Both the position numbers and the translations under genes were made by a program. The notes below the pieces were generated by a model that was not told the DNA's origin, ran no database searches, and saw nothing but the letters and a program-made list of their open reading frames with translations. Shown here in pieces: positions 7,866-16,738 of a DNA stretch of 64,000 nucleotides. Position 1 is the stretch's first letter. The number at the start of each line of letters is the position of its first letter. The DNA is from Flavobacterium ammonificans (lineage in GTDB: Bacteria; Bacteroidota; Bacteroidia; Flavobacteriales; Flavobacteriaceae): positions 1,860,001-1,924,000 of the forward strand of contig NZ_AP025183.1 in the NCBI RefSeq assembly GCF_020885975.1, written 5' to 3'.

Positions 7866-8836
7866 TGCAAAGGACGTTTTTTAATCATTCCACCTTTAGT
7901 GTCTTTAACACTATTCATTACAATGAACGCACTTGGTTCAATTTTTTCGATTTCTAAACTTAATCTATTTAATTCCAATCGTGTAACAACGGTATATAAA
8001 ATATCCGTATGAATTGTTTCACCTTTTTTACCGTATCCCTTTTTTCCGTTATACACAGTAACACCTCTTCCCATTTTATCGATTATCATTTGTCGTATCT
8101 CATCTGAATTTGTAGCAATAATAGTAACACCAATATATTCATCTATACCCTCTACAATAAAATCCAAAGTTTTAGAAGCAGACAAATAGGTTATCATAGA
8201 ATATAATGCGATTTCCATTCCTAAAAAATAAGCAGCAGCAGAAAAAATAACCACATTAATTACAATTATCAAATCTCCAATAGTACTCCCAATTTTTCTA
8301 CTCAAATAGATAGCTAATACCTCTGTTCCATCTATTACAGCTCCTCCTCTGACTGCAAAGCCAATTCCTGCTCCTAAAAAAAATCCGCCAAAAACAGCTA
8401 CAAGTAAGTTGTCGTTGGTAACATTCGGAAATGTAACTGTAGCTAAAACTAAAGCTAATCCAGCGATAGCCAAAGCCGTTTTTATAGCAAACTTAGTACT
8501 CACTATTCTGTATCCCATTAAAACAAAAGGAATGTTTACAACTATGATTAATAGAGGGAGTGGGATTTCAGTAACAGCTGAAATTAATAACGAGATCCCT
8601 GTTGCTCCTCCATCAATAAAATTATTGGTTAACAAAAATCCTTTGAATCCAAATGCCGCTGAAAAAATTCCAATAGTAATTAAGAAAAAATCTTTCCAAG
8701 CCCTTTTGATTAAAATTAAAAGTATTCTATAGGCTTTTGCTAATTGGTAATCAGAATATTTTTTTGAACTAGAGTTACTGGTAGATTTTGTTCGTAAAAT
8801 AGTTTGAGTTAAAACTCTCTTTAAAAATACTCTCAT
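7862..8836 (-). CDS. YitT family membrane protein (DUF161/DUF2179)
   Basis: A 324-residue integral membrane protein. After a basic N-terminal 45 residues come about five helices, including DFFLITIGIFSAAFGFKGFLL with the family-typical TNNFIDGGATGISLLI, and PLPLLIIVVNIPFVLMGY. The C-terminal 80 residues (from IGVTIIATNSDEIRQMIIDKMGRGVTVYNGKKGYG) are the DUF2179 domain, a small regulatory ferredoxin-like fold. The function of the family is unproven; some relatives are suspected transporters. It is convergent with the channel gene, overlapping by 4 bases. kdsB lies upstream on the same strand, 57 bases away. Confidence 0.9.
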   Translation of the reverse strand: MRVFLKRVLTQTILRTKSTSNSSSKKYSDYQLAKAYRILLILIKRAWKDFFLITIGIFSAAFGFKGFLLTNNFIDGGATGISLLISAVTEIPLPLLIIVVNIPFVLMGYRIVSTKFAIKTALAIAGLALVLATVTFPNVTNDNLLVAVFGGFFLGAGIGFAVRGGAVIDGTEVLAIYLSRKIGSTIGDLIIVINVVIFSAAAYFLGMEIALYSMITYLSASKTLDFIVEGIDEYIGVTIIATNSDEIRQMIIDKMGRGVTVYNGKKGYGKKGETIHTDILYTVVTRLELNRLSLEIEKIEPSAFIVMNSVKDTKGGMIKKRPLH

Positions 8837-8893
8837 AATTATTAAATTAACTTATTGATTATAAACAAAATACTATAATTTACGAATTCACTT

Positions 8894-9619
8894 TTATAGT
8901 AGTAACCTTGCTTTTTCTAAATCTTCTGGAGTATCAATACCTATTCCTATATGGGATGTCTCTACCATTTTGATACGTTTTCCAAATTCTAAATAACGTA
9001 ATTGTTCTAATTTTTCTGAGGCTTCCAATGATTTCATTGGCAAACTATAAAAATCTAATAGTGCTTGTTTTCTAAAAGCATAAATTCCGATGTGCTGAAA
9101 ATACCGCACTCCTACATTTTTCTCTCTTGGATACGGAATCACCGAACGGGAAAAATACAAAGCAAAGTCATTTTGATCTACCACTACCTTGACATAATTA
9201 GGATTATTGATATCCTCTTCATTGGTAATTTCACGCATTACAGAGGCTAAATCAACCTGTCTAGCCGCATCGTTCTTAAATACCTCAATTACTTTCTGTA
9301 AAGGGTCTATATCTATAAAAGGCTCGTCACCTTGCACATTGACTACGATATCAACGTCTAAGTTCTGAACCGATTCAGCAATTCGATCGCTCCCTGACTC
9401 ATGTTCTTTGATACTCTTGATAGCCTTACCTCCATTAGAAACAATTTCTTCAAAAATGATATCGGAATCAGTTACAACAAAAACATCATCAAACAGCTTG
9501 GTAGTAATAGCCGCTTCGTAAGTTCTTAAAATCACTGTTTTTCCACCCAAATCTTGCATTAATTTGGCTGGAAATCGGGTTGAAGCGTAACGTGCGGGTA
9601 TAACGGCTATTATTTTCAT
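8894..9619 (-). CDS. kdsB: 3-deoxy-manno-octulosonate cytidylyltransferase
   Basis: Activates Kdo with CTP to CMP-Kdo, the donor for the inner core of lipopolysaccharide, so it marks a Gram-negative envelope. The 241-residue length is usual. The nucleotide-binding start [18 protein letters not shown] is diagnostic, followed by [15 protein letters not shown] (about 95-109), whose Asp binds Mg2+, and [12 protein letters not shown] and [16 protein letters not shown] further on. TAAATTTG lies about 38 bases upstream of the ATG (minus strand, 9664-9657), a possible -7 element without a clear -33 partner. Probably transcribed with the YitT gene. Confidence 0.95.
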   Translation of the reverse strand: MKIIAVIPARYASTRFPAKLMQDLGGKTVILRTYEAAITTKLFDDVFVVTDSDIIFEEIVSNGGKAIKSIKEHESGSDRIAESVQNLDVDIVVNVQGDEPFIDIDPLQKVIEVFKNDAARQVDLASVMREITNEEDINNPNYVKVVVDQNDFALYFSRSVIPYPREKNVGVRYFQHIGIYAFRKQALLDFYSLPMKSLEASEKLEQLRYLEFGKRIKMVETSHIGIGIDTPEDLEKARLLL

Positions 9620-9687
9620 TACTTGGGTTAAAACATTAATAGTATCAAATCAGATGCAAATTTAATTAATTTATTGAGTTTATCCTT

Positions 9688-10518
9688 TTACATCATTTTT
9701 ACTGAAGTCATACTCAAAGAACCAGCTACTAATTTATCATTAAATAAATGCAATTTATCCTTTTTATCTTTTAATCCCAAGGTATAAATTAAGGGTAAAA
9801 AATGCTCTGGTGTTGGAATAGCTAATCGCAGGGCTTTACTCTGTTTTTCATACTCTAGTAATGGTTTAAAATTAGCATCTAATAAATAATTATTAACTAC
9901 TTCTCGAGCCTCAATTGCCCAGTCATAGCCATAATTGTCTTTGTCGAAATTAGGGTAATCCACTAATCGTAGATTATGAACAATATTACCACTTCCTACA
10001 ATTAGAATACCTTTATATCTCAAATCACTTAGTTGCTTAGCCAATTCAAAATGATATTCTGGCGGCTTCGAATAATCAATACTCAACTGAATAACAGGGA
10101 TATTTGCTTCGGGATATAAATGTTTAATTACACTCCAAGCACCGTGATCTAACCCCCAAGTATCATCTAATTCGACCTCTGTAGGTAGTAGTAATTCTTT
10201 GGTTTCCAAAGCCAATTCAGGACTCCCTTTAACAGGATATTGTACCTCAAATAATTCCTGTGGAAAACCACCAAAATCATGAATGGTTTTTGGCATTTCC
10301 ATAGCGGTTAATTTAGTTCCTTTAGTATACCAATGTGCCGAAATACACAAAATAGCATTGGGCTGCGGCAGTGATTTTGCTAAATCTCGAAAACCAGCCA
10401 CAAACTGATTTTCTTCAATGGCATTCATCGGACTTCCGTGTCCTAAAAACAAAACCGGCATTTTATCGGTAGTTGAGAAACTTCCAGATACAGTGTGTAA
10501 ATCGTTTAAATTTTGCAT
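9688..10518 (-). CDS. ygiD: 4,5-DOPA dioxygenase extradiol (YgiD/LigB-type)
   Basis: A 276-residue member of the LigB class III extradiol dioxygenases, which use a non-heme metal to open catechol rings; YgiD acts on L-DOPA. Conserved blocks are VLFLGHGSPMNAIEEN (metal-binding His), CISAHWYTKGT (second His), HDFGGFPQELFEVQYPVKGSPELA, and WGLDHGAWSVIKHLYP with its catalytic His, then GSGNIVHNLR. All expected His positions are present. The start with about 20 leading residues (MQNLNDLHTVSG) resembles what I recall for flavobacterial homologues. It lies 15 bases after the helicase gene on the same strand and may be read through from it. Confidence 0.93.
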   Translation of the reverse strand: MQNLNDLHTVSGSFSTTDKMPVLFLGHGSPMNAIEENQFVAGFRDLAKSLPQPNAILCISAHWYTKGTKLTAMEMPKTIHDFGGFPQELFEVQYPVKGSPELALETKELLLPTEVELDDTWGLDHGAWSVIKHLYPEANIPVIQLSIDYSKPPEYHFELAKQLSDLRYKGILIVGSGNIVHNLRLVDYPNFDKDNYGYDWAIEAREVVNNYLLDANFKPLLEYEKQSKALRLAIPTPEHFLPLIYTLGLKDKKDKLHLFNDKLVAGSLSMTSVKMM

Positions 10519-10533
10519 AATTATCGTTTTAAA

Positions 10534-11955
10534 TTAGTCCACAAAATTTTCGTCTTTAAAACCAATCAAATATAATTTATTTTTAGCCCTTGTCATGGCG
10601 GTATACAACCACCGAATATAATCGCTATTTATTCCGTCTGGCAAATAGGGTTGCTCGATAAAAACGGTGTTCCACTGCCCTCCTTGCGATTTATGACAGG
10701 TAATAGCATAAGAGAACTTGACTTGCAAGGCATTAAAATAGTCGTTGTTTTTTACTTTCTGGAATTGCTTAAATTTAGTTTCACCTTCATAATCTTTGAG
10801 CACTTCTTGGTACAAACGATTAGACTCTTCATAGGTCAAAGAAGGAGATTCACTTTTGATGGTATCCAAAAGTAAAACCGTTTCAAATGGCTTTTGATCA
10901 GGATAATCGACCATACGGATTTTTACTTTAGCAAACTTAAAACTGTACAATTCTTGAATACCAAATATTTCCAAAACCTCAATTATATCACCATTGGCAA
11001 TAAAACCAGCTTCATCTGAATCTTTTAACCAAAAATAATTGTTCTTTACTACCATTAAAAAATCTCCTGTAGACAATTCGCTTTCTCGGTCTAAAATTCG
11101 AGTGCGAATTTGTTCGTTATACTGGTTGGCTCTTTTATTGGAACGAACAATAAATGCGGTATCTTCTATACTGTAATTGCTATAAGCAGACTGAATAGCG
11201 TCCTGAATGTCATAGCCATCTGTCAATCGTACTATATCTTTATATTTTTTTACATCAAACTGAAAATCAGTAACAAAATTATCTTTCAATAACTCTCGTA
11301 ACTCTGTCGCATTAAATAAAATCCCTGAACTTTCTTCCTGACGCATCACTTCGTCTAATTCAATAGACTCAATTTCTTTATCATAATGTACCGCTAAAGT
11401 ATGAGTGTCCAAAGCGGGACTGATATCCAAATTAACCGGAGGTAGCTGCGCAGTGTCTCCTAACAGAATCATTTTGCAATTGGTTCCCGAATACACATAC
11501 GAAATTAAATCATCTAACAAAGAACCGTTTTCATACAATTTAGAATCCGAATTAGCATCCGAAATCATCGAGGCTTCATCAACGATGAAAATGGTATTTT
11601 TATGTTTATTAGGCTGTAACGTAAACGAAACGCCTCCTCCAGAAGATTTCTTAGGGAAATAGATTTTTTTATGAATGGTAAAAGCTGGCTTGTTTGAATA
11701 ATTGGCAATTACCTTAGCTGCACGTCCCGTTGGAGCAAGCAAAACATACTTTTTATTAATCTCAATTAAATTATTGACAATAGTAGAAATGACGGTCGTT
11801 TTTCCTGTCCCTGCATATCCTTTCAAAACAAAAATGGTGTTGTTCTCCATTTCGGTTAAGAAAATAGCAATCTTTTGAAAAAAGATATCCTGTTTGTAAG
11901 TAGGTTCAAACGGGAATTTTTTCTTTAAAAGACTGTAAAACAAGGAGGAATTCAT
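10534..11955 (-). CDS. RecD-like/PIF1-type superfamily 1 DNA helicase (AAA family ATPase)
   Basis: A 473-residue ATP-driven helicase. Walker A is GYAGTGKTT, followed by LLAPTGRAAKVI (motif Ia), IFIVDEASMIS (Walker B), KMILLGDTAQLPPV (motif III), and at the end ITCHKSQGGQW (motif V) and RWLYTAMTRAKNKLYLIG (motif VI). The order and length fit the short RecD2-like helicases conserved in Bacteroidota. I start at the ATG at 11955 (MNSSLFYSLLKKKF); the frame is open to 12009, but that part runs through a 19-bp tandem repeat. It may act in recombination or replication restart; the substrate is unproven. ygiD follows at 15 bases. Confidence 0.88.
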   Translation of the reverse strand: MNSSLFYSLLKKKFPFEPTYKQDIFFQKIAIFLTEMENNTIFVLKGYAGTGKTTVISTIVNNLIEINKKYVLLAPTGRAAKVIANYSNKPAFTIHKKIYFPKKSSGGGVSFTLQPNKHKNTIFIVDEASMISDANSDSKLYENGSLLDDLISYVYSGTNCKMILLGDTAQLPPVNLDISPALDTHTLAVHYDKEIESIELDEVMRQEESSGILFNATELRELLKDNFVTDFQFDVKKYKDIVRLTDGYDIQDAIQSAYSNYSIEDTAFIVRSNKRANQYNEQIRTRILDRESELSTGDFLMVVKNNYFWLKDSDEAGFIANGDIIEVLEIFGIQELYSFKFAKVKIRMVDYPDQKPFETVLLLDTIKSESPSLTYEESNRLYQEVLKDYEGETKFKQFQKVKNNDYFNALQVKFSYAITCHKSQGGQWNTVFIEQPYLPDGINSDYIRWLYTAMTRAKNKLYLIGFKDENFVD

Positions 11956-11981
11956 TCTGATTAATTTGTCTGCAAAGTAAA

Positions 11982-12019
11982 CAATTGCAATGACAAAAAT
12001 CAATTGCAATTACAAAAAT
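11982..12019. repeat. 19-bp tandem repeat between helicase and DUF3822 genes
   Basis: Two direct copies of CAATTGCAATnACAAAAAT (11982-12000 and 12001-12019) differ by one base and are followed by a partial third CAAT. Each copy contains the palindrome CAATTG and the near-palindrome ATTGCAAT. The repeat lies 27 bases upstream of the helicase start, in its likely promoter or leader. Confidence 0.75.
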
Positions 12020-12105
12020 CAATGATAAAATTAAATAGCGAGTCCCATAATTAATTTGATTTCTTTATTACTTTTTGAAATTGATTTCTGAAATTGCTAT
12101 TGAAA

Positions 12106-12136
12106 TTGATTTTTGCTATTGTTATTCGTATGTTTG
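12106..12136 (+). promoter_or_regulatory. Flavobacterial promoter for the DUF3822-rsmD pair
   Basis: TTG at 12106-12108, a 20-base spacer and TATGTTTG at 12129-12136 match TTG-N17-23-TAnnTTTG. The predicted start of transcription, about 12139, leaves a leader of about 17 bases before the ATG at 12156 and excludes the longer upstream frame. Confidence 0.6.
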
Positions 12137-12155
12137 CATTGTTGAAACAAAACCT

Positions 12156-12968
12156 ATGAATACCAATATCACCGAAAAGAGTTATAAAAAACTGTCGATT
12201 CAAGTTGCCTTGAATGGACTTTCTTTTTGTTGTTTTGACACCTTAAACAATACGATTACCTCCTTCAACGAAGTACGTTTTGATACGTTTCACAAAGCCA
12301 CTAAAACTGAGGATTTATTTGCCGATGCTTTTAGTGATTATCCTGAATTAAAGGATTCGTATGACGAGATTCTAATTATTCACAATAACAATCTTTCTAC
12401 ATTTGTGCCTGAGCCATTGTTTGACGAAAACTTTCTAGGAAGCTATTTGCAATACAATACTAAAGTTTTTGAAACTGATTTTTTTGCTTTTGACGAAATT
12501 GCTAATTGCCAAATGAATACTGTTTACATTCCGTATGTAAATATCAATAACTTTTTTATTGACCAATTTGGCACTTTTGATTACAAACATGCTAATTCTA
12601 TTTTAGTTTCTAAATTATTAATTGGATCCAAAAACAATCCAGAAAAGAAAATGTTTATTCATATTAATTCTGGTCATTTTGAAATTATTGTTCTACAAAA
12701 TCAGAAACTATTATTATTCAATTCGTTTGAGTATTCAACTCCTGAAGATTTCTTGTATTACATTTTGTTTACAGCAGAACAATTAGGTTTAAATCCAGAA
12801 GAATTCCCGTTAGAACTGATTGGAAAAATAGATACTGAAAGTGACTATTATCAATTGGCATATAAATACATTCGTAATGTATCATTAATAGATATTAGAG
12901 ATTTACAAGCTAAAAATACTTTTTCAGAAGCGGACAATAGAAATCACTTTATACTTTTTAATTCATGA
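12156..12968 (+). CDS. DUF3822 family protein
   Basis: A 270-residue cytoplasmic protein of the DUF3822 family, which I recall as restricted to Bacteroidota and typically placed just before rsmD. The fold is thought to resemble actin-like ATPases of the PilM/FtsA type, but no function is known to me. Visible features are an N-terminal SYKKLSIQVALNGLSFCCFD and a later IHINSGHFEIIVLQNQKLLLFNSF, resembling the beta-hairpins of that fold. I start at 12156 (MNTNITEK), because a promoter ends at 12136 and the longer frame translates AT-rich repeats. Its stop overlaps the rsmD start (ATGA), suggesting coupled translation. Confidence 0.85.
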   Translation: MNTNITEKSYKKLSIQVALNGLSFCCFDTLNNTITSFNEVRFDTFHKATKTEDLFADAFSDYPELKDSYDEILIIHNNNLSTFVPEPLFDENFLGSYLQYNTKVFETDFFAFDEIANCQMNTVYIPYVNINNFFIDQFGTFDYKHANSILVSKLLIGSKNNPEKKMFIHINSGHFEIIVLQNQKLLLFNSFEYSTPEDFLYYILFTAEQLGLNPEEFPLELIGKIDTESDYYQLAYKYIRNVSLIDIRDLQAKNTFSEADNRNHFILFNS

Positions 12969-13522
12969 GAATTATTTCAGGCAAATACAAAGGCCGACGC
13001 CTATTTCCTCCAAAAAACCTTCCTGTACGTCCCACAACTGATATGAGTAAAGAAGCATTATTCAATGTTTTGAATAATCATTTTAGTTTTGAAGGATTAA
13101 AAGTATTGGACTTGTTTTCAGGAACAGGAAACATCAGCTTTGAATTTGCTTCTAGAGGTAGTTCGCCCATTACTTCCGTAGATGGTGATTTTGGTTGTGT
13201 AAAATTTATCAAACAAATTGCTGCTGAATTTGATTTCAATATTGCTGCTACCAAAAGTGATGTTTTTGCTTTCCTTGAAAAAAATAAAACAACTTACGAC
13301 ATCATTTTTGCAGACCCTCCTTATGGTTTAGACCAAAAAACCTTCGAGAAAGTAGTTACTTTAGTATTTGAAAGAGGACTTTTAGAAGAAGAGGGCATGT
13401 TGATTATTGAGCATTCCAAATACACTAAAATGGAGCATTTGCCAAATTTTTCTTTTCAAAAAAGTTATGGTGGATCTTTCTTTAGCTTCTTTGAGATTGC
13501 AACTTCGGAGGATGAAGAATAG
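12965..13522 (+). CDS. rsmD: 16S rRNA (guanine(966)-N(2))-methyltransferase
   Basis: Methylates N2 of G966 in the small-subunit rRNA near the P site, using SAM. The 185 residues open with MRIISGKYKGRRL and RPTTDMSKEALFNVL, both diagnostic for RsmD. The SAM loop is VLDLFSGTGNISFEF and the catalytic motif IIFADPPYGL (DPPY). The ATG overlaps the DUF3822 stop by 4 bases. RNase P RNA follows on the opposite strand, its 3' end about 19 bases from this stop, and no separate hairpin for rsmD is visible. Confidence 0.95.
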   Translation: MRIISGKYKGRRLFPPKNLPVRPTTDMSKEALFNVLNNHFSFEGLKVLDLFSGTGNISFEFASRGSSPITSVDGDFGCVKFIKQIAAEFDFNIAATKSDVFAFLEKNKTTYDIIFADPPYGLDQKTFEKVVTLVFERGLLEEEGMLIIEHSKYTKMEHLPNFSFQKSYGGSFFSFFEIATSEDEE

Positions 13523-13540
13523 TTATCTCCAAAAATTTTA

Positions 13541-13866
13541 AAAAAAGCAGACCTATAAGCCGGATTCTGTCTCCGTAAACGGAGCCTTATCATTTATCTA
13601 GATCTTACATTACTGTAAGACTCAAGCTATCTACCCTTCAACAACGGACGAGAAGCCCTTAAATGCTGATATACTTGATATTTCACCGCATAGAGTTTAC
13701 CTGGTTTCACTACAGCATTACCTGTACATACTTTCTGTTGCACTTGTCCTAATTCATCTCGAAAAATCGAGACAAACCGACGGGTGTTACCCGCTATGCT
13801 TCTCTGTGGTGTCCGGACTTTCCTCCCTCCTAATGAATCAGGACGGCGATAAGGCGGTCTGCGGGG
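13541..13866 (-). ncRNA. rnpB: RNase P RNA, bacterial type A
   Basis: The catalytic RNA that trims tRNA 5' leaders. On the minus strand the 5' part contains GCAGACCGCC and GGAGGGAGGAAAGTCCGGAC (13836-13813 region), the conserved P4-proximal segment GAGGAAAGTCCGGACACC. The 3' part reads ACAGAATCCGGCTTATAGGTCTGC. P1 forms between GCAGACC (13862-13856) and GGTCTGC (13553-13547). A T run (13546-13541) acts as the terminator tail. The size, about 320 bases, is normal. The open frame at 13627-13869 inside it is a shadow. Confidence 0.93.
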
Positions 13867-13993
13867 CAAATCTACAACTTTATTTATGGTAAATCATAAT
13901 TGATTCTTTCCCTCTTCTATTTTACTACTATTTCGCATCGGGATTATTGTTAGTAAATTGGGGATAAGTCATCTTGTAATTGGAGTAAAGCTG

Positions 13994-14024
13994 TTGCTTT
14001 TTGAAATTTCATATCCTATATTTG
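13994..14024 (+). promoter_or_regulatory. Flavobacterial promoter for dnaX
   Basis: TTG at 13994-13996, a 20-base spacer and TATATTTG at 14017-14024. The predicted start near 14027 leaves about 16 bases before the ATG at 14043 and rules out the frame start at 14001, which would lie inside the promoter. Confidence 0.7.
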
Positions 14025-14042
14025 CTATCTAATACCAATTCA

Positions 14043-15796
14043 ATGGAACAATTTATAGTATCGGCTCGTAAATACCGTCCACAAACATTTAAAGATGTTG
14101 TGGGTCAGAAAGCCATTACCAATACTTTGTTGAATGCTATTGAAAACAATCACTTGGCCTCTGCCCTTTTATTTACTGGACCTCGTGGTGTAGGTAAAAC
14201 TACTTGTGCACGTATTTTGGCACGAAAAATCAATCAACCTGGATACGATGATCCAAATGAAGATTTTGCTTTCAATGTATTTGAATTGGATGCAGCTTCT
14301 AATAACTCAGTAGATGATATTCGAAACTTGATTGATCAAGTGCGTATACCACCTCAAACCGGACAGTACAAAGTGTATATCATTGATGAGGTGCATATGT
14401 TATCTTCTGCCGCTTTTAATGCGTTTTTAAAAACTTTAGAAGAGCCGCCAAAACACGCCATCTTTATTTTGGCTACGACCGAAAAACACAAAATCATTCC
14501 AACGATTTTATCACGTTGTCAAATATTTGATTTCAAAAGAATTACCGTTAAAGATGCTAAAGAACATTTAGCAGAGGTGGCTACAAGTCAAGGAGTTCAA
14601 TTTGAAGACGACGCTTTGCATATCATTGCTCAAAAGGCAGATGGTGCTATGCGTGACGCTTTGTCTATTTTTGACCGAGTAGTTTCTTTTTGCGGGACTA
14701 ATTTGACTCGTCAAGCGGTAACAGAGAATTTGAATGTTTTAGATTACGAAACGTATATCAATGTGACTGAATTGATTTTGGAAAACAAAATTCCAGAATT
14801 ATTAGTTTCTTTTAACGAAATTCTTGCCAAAGGATTTGATGCACATCATTTTGTTTCTGGATTGGCTTCTCATTTCAGAGACTTATTGGTTTCTAAAAAT
14901 CCTGCTACTTTATCTTTGTTAGAAGTTGGAGAACAAGCACAGCAGATGTATGGTGTTCAAGCACAAAAATGCGACACCAATTTCTTGTTGAAAGGAATTG
15001 AAATTGCTAATGATTGTGATTTGAAATACAAAGTCAGTCAAAATCAAAGATTACTTGTTGAACTTTGCTTAATGCAATTAGCCTCCATCACTTTCGATGG
15101 AGAAAAAAAAAAGTTGAGCAATTTATAATTCCGCCTACTTATTATAAAAATTCAGCCTATTCAATAGTTGAAGTAGTTAAAAATACTGAAACTCCAAAAG
15201 TAACTGAAGAAGTCATAGCTATTCCTTCACCAGAAAGTATAGAAGAAATTCCAAATGAAGTTGAAGAAATAGTTACAACAGTAACTGCCCCTATTATTGA
15301 AATTCCAAAACCTACTATTCCAAACGAATCAGAACCTAAAGTTTCTGCATTGTCGTTATCAAGTATTCGCGCTAAAAAAGCTTTAGAAGAAAGTTCAAAA
15401 ACGTTTGTAAAAGAATCCGTTCATTTACCCACAGAGCCATTTACTGAAACAGAAATGTTGTTACAATGGAATAAATATGCGCAACGTTTGGGAGACAAAG
15501 GCTATAAAATTATGGAGTCATTATTACTTATTAATGATCCTGTTTTGAATGGTACTCATATCACGATTGAATTACCTAACGAAGGTTCCAAATTGGATTT
15601 TGAAAGCGAAAAATTAGGATTGCTTGGATACTTAAAAGGGCATTTACACAACCACGACATTACTATAGAAGTGATTGTAAATGAAAGTTTTGAAAGTAAA
15701 CGCAGCTTTAATGACCAAGATCGTTACAACCGTTTACATCAAATCAATCCGAATATTGAATTATTAAAAACAACATTCGGATTAGATATTACTTAA
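14043..15796 (+). CDS. dnaX: DNA polymerase III subunits gamma/tau, needing a -1 frameshift for tau
   Basis: Clamp-loader ATPase of the replicase. Walker A is GPRGVGKTT (46-54), Walker B region DEVH (115-118), and sensor/arginine finger TILSRCQ (about 154-160). The four zinc-binding Cys of E. coli DnaX are missing. The zero frame ends at 15128 after 361 residues (gamma-like). The next frame (-1) continues to 15796 with a Pro/Glu/Thr linker and a C-terminal domain (TETEMLLQWNKYAQRLGDKGYKIM onward), giving a 584-residue tau-like protein. The switch is at ten A (15103-15112) ending in A AAA AAG (15107-15113), in register. The start at 14043 fits the promoter at 13994-14024. A sequencing error is the main alternative. 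Confidence 0.88.
15103..15113 (+). promoter_or_regulatory. Slippery A10-G site in dnaX
   Basis: Ten A followed by G. In the zero frame it reads GAA AAA AAA AAG, so the last seven bases form A AAA AAG, the heptamer used in E. coli dnaX. A -1 slip joins the gamma frame to the tau frame (reading on as VEQFIIPP). I see no clear hairpin in the next 40 bases, which favours polymerase slippage over ribosomal stimulation, if the site is real. Confidence 0.6.
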
Positions 15797-15804
15797 GTGA
15801 TTTA

Positions 15805-16695
15805 TTAGATTTTACCGTAGTACATTGCTTTAACTATTCCGTCTGCTAAACCAATTTTAGGAACATAGATGTTTCTAGCTCCACTCCATTTCATTGCATT
15901 CAAATAAATTCGTGTAGCAGGAATAATTACATCGGCACGGTCAGAGTTCAATCCTAATTCAGAAATTCGTTGCTCATAAGTCAATGAATTCAAAAAGGCA
16001 TATTGAGAATTCATATAAATATAAGATAGCGGTTTATCTTGTGATTTCGCCGACATTTTAAACAACTTGTTGATATTTCCACCTGAACCAATTAAAGTTA
16101 CTTCATCATATTCTTCCGTATTGGTTCGAATCCATTTCTCGATTTCCTCCCAAACCACATCATGAACCATATCATTTAATAGTCGAACTGTTCCTGCTTT
16201 AAAAGATCTAGAAACAATCATCTTTCCATCAGAAAACAAAGTAAACTCGGTGCTACCACCACCTACATCAACAAAAAGATAGGTCTTTTCAGTTTTAATT
16301 AAGCTATGTAAATCGCTTGAAGCAATTATAGCTGCTTCTTTTTTACCATCAATAATTTCAATCTTTATTCCAGTTTTCTTTTTGATGATTTCAGTTACTT
16401 CTTTACCATTATAAGCCTCACGCATTGCTGAAGTTGCAAATGCTTTGTATTGCTCTACTTTATGAACTTTCATCAAAAGACTAAATGCTTTCATCGCATC
16501 ACACATTCTGTCAATATTTTCTTCAGAAATGGCTCCAACAGTAAACGCATCTTGTCCCAAACGAATTGGCACACGAACTAAGGAACTTTTGTTGAATTGC
16601 GTTTCTTTGTCGTCTTGTTCAACAATATTAGCAATAAGCAATCGCATGGCATTAGATCCAATATCAATTGCAGCGTATTTTTTTATATTTAGCAT
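15805..16695 (-). CDS. ppx: Exopolyphosphatase (Ppx/GppA family)
   Basis: Cleaves phosphate from the ends of inorganic polyphosphate, or the 5'-phosphate of pppGpp in GppA relatives. The 296 residues hold only the two-lobed actin-like ASKHA core: phosphate loop YAAIDIGSNAMRLLIANI at the N terminus and FVDVGGGSTEFTLF near 145. It lacks the C-terminal HD-like domain of E. coli Ppx (513 residues), as usual for the short family. It lies 43 bases after ppk1 on the same strand, and this placement favours polyphosphate over pppGpp as substrate. Convergent with dnaX, 8 bases apart. Confidence 0.9.
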   Translation of the reverse strand: MLNIKKYAAIDIGSNAMRLLIANIVEQDDKETQFNKSSLVRVPIRLGQDAFTVGAISEENIDRMCDAMKAFSLLMKVHKVEQYKAFATSAMREAYNGKEVTEIIKKKTGIKIEIIDGKKEAAIIASSDLHSLIKTEKTYLFVDVGGGSTEFTLFSDGKMIVSRSFKAGTVRLLNDMVHDVVWEEIEKWIRTNTEEYDEVTLIGSGGNINKLFKMSAKSQDKPLSYIYMNSQYAFLNSLTYEQRISELGLNSDRADVIIPATRIYLNAMKWSGARNIYVPKIGLADGIVKAMYYGKI

Positions 16696-16738
16696 TAAAT
16701 AAATTCTGAATTATAAAATTGGAAAGGCGTAAAAACAA

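Noticed and set aside
12075-12155. N-terminal extension of the DUF3822 protein
   Set aside because: It translates AT repeats and overlaps the promoter at 12106-12136.
13627-13869. 80-residue open frame on the minus strand, rich in Arg and Pro
   Set aside because: It lies wholly within RNase P RNA, whose conserved ends and P1 pairing explain the sequence.
14001-14042. N-terminal extension of DnaX
   Set aside because: It overlaps the -7 element; DnaX proteins begin close to MEQFIVSARKYRPQTF.
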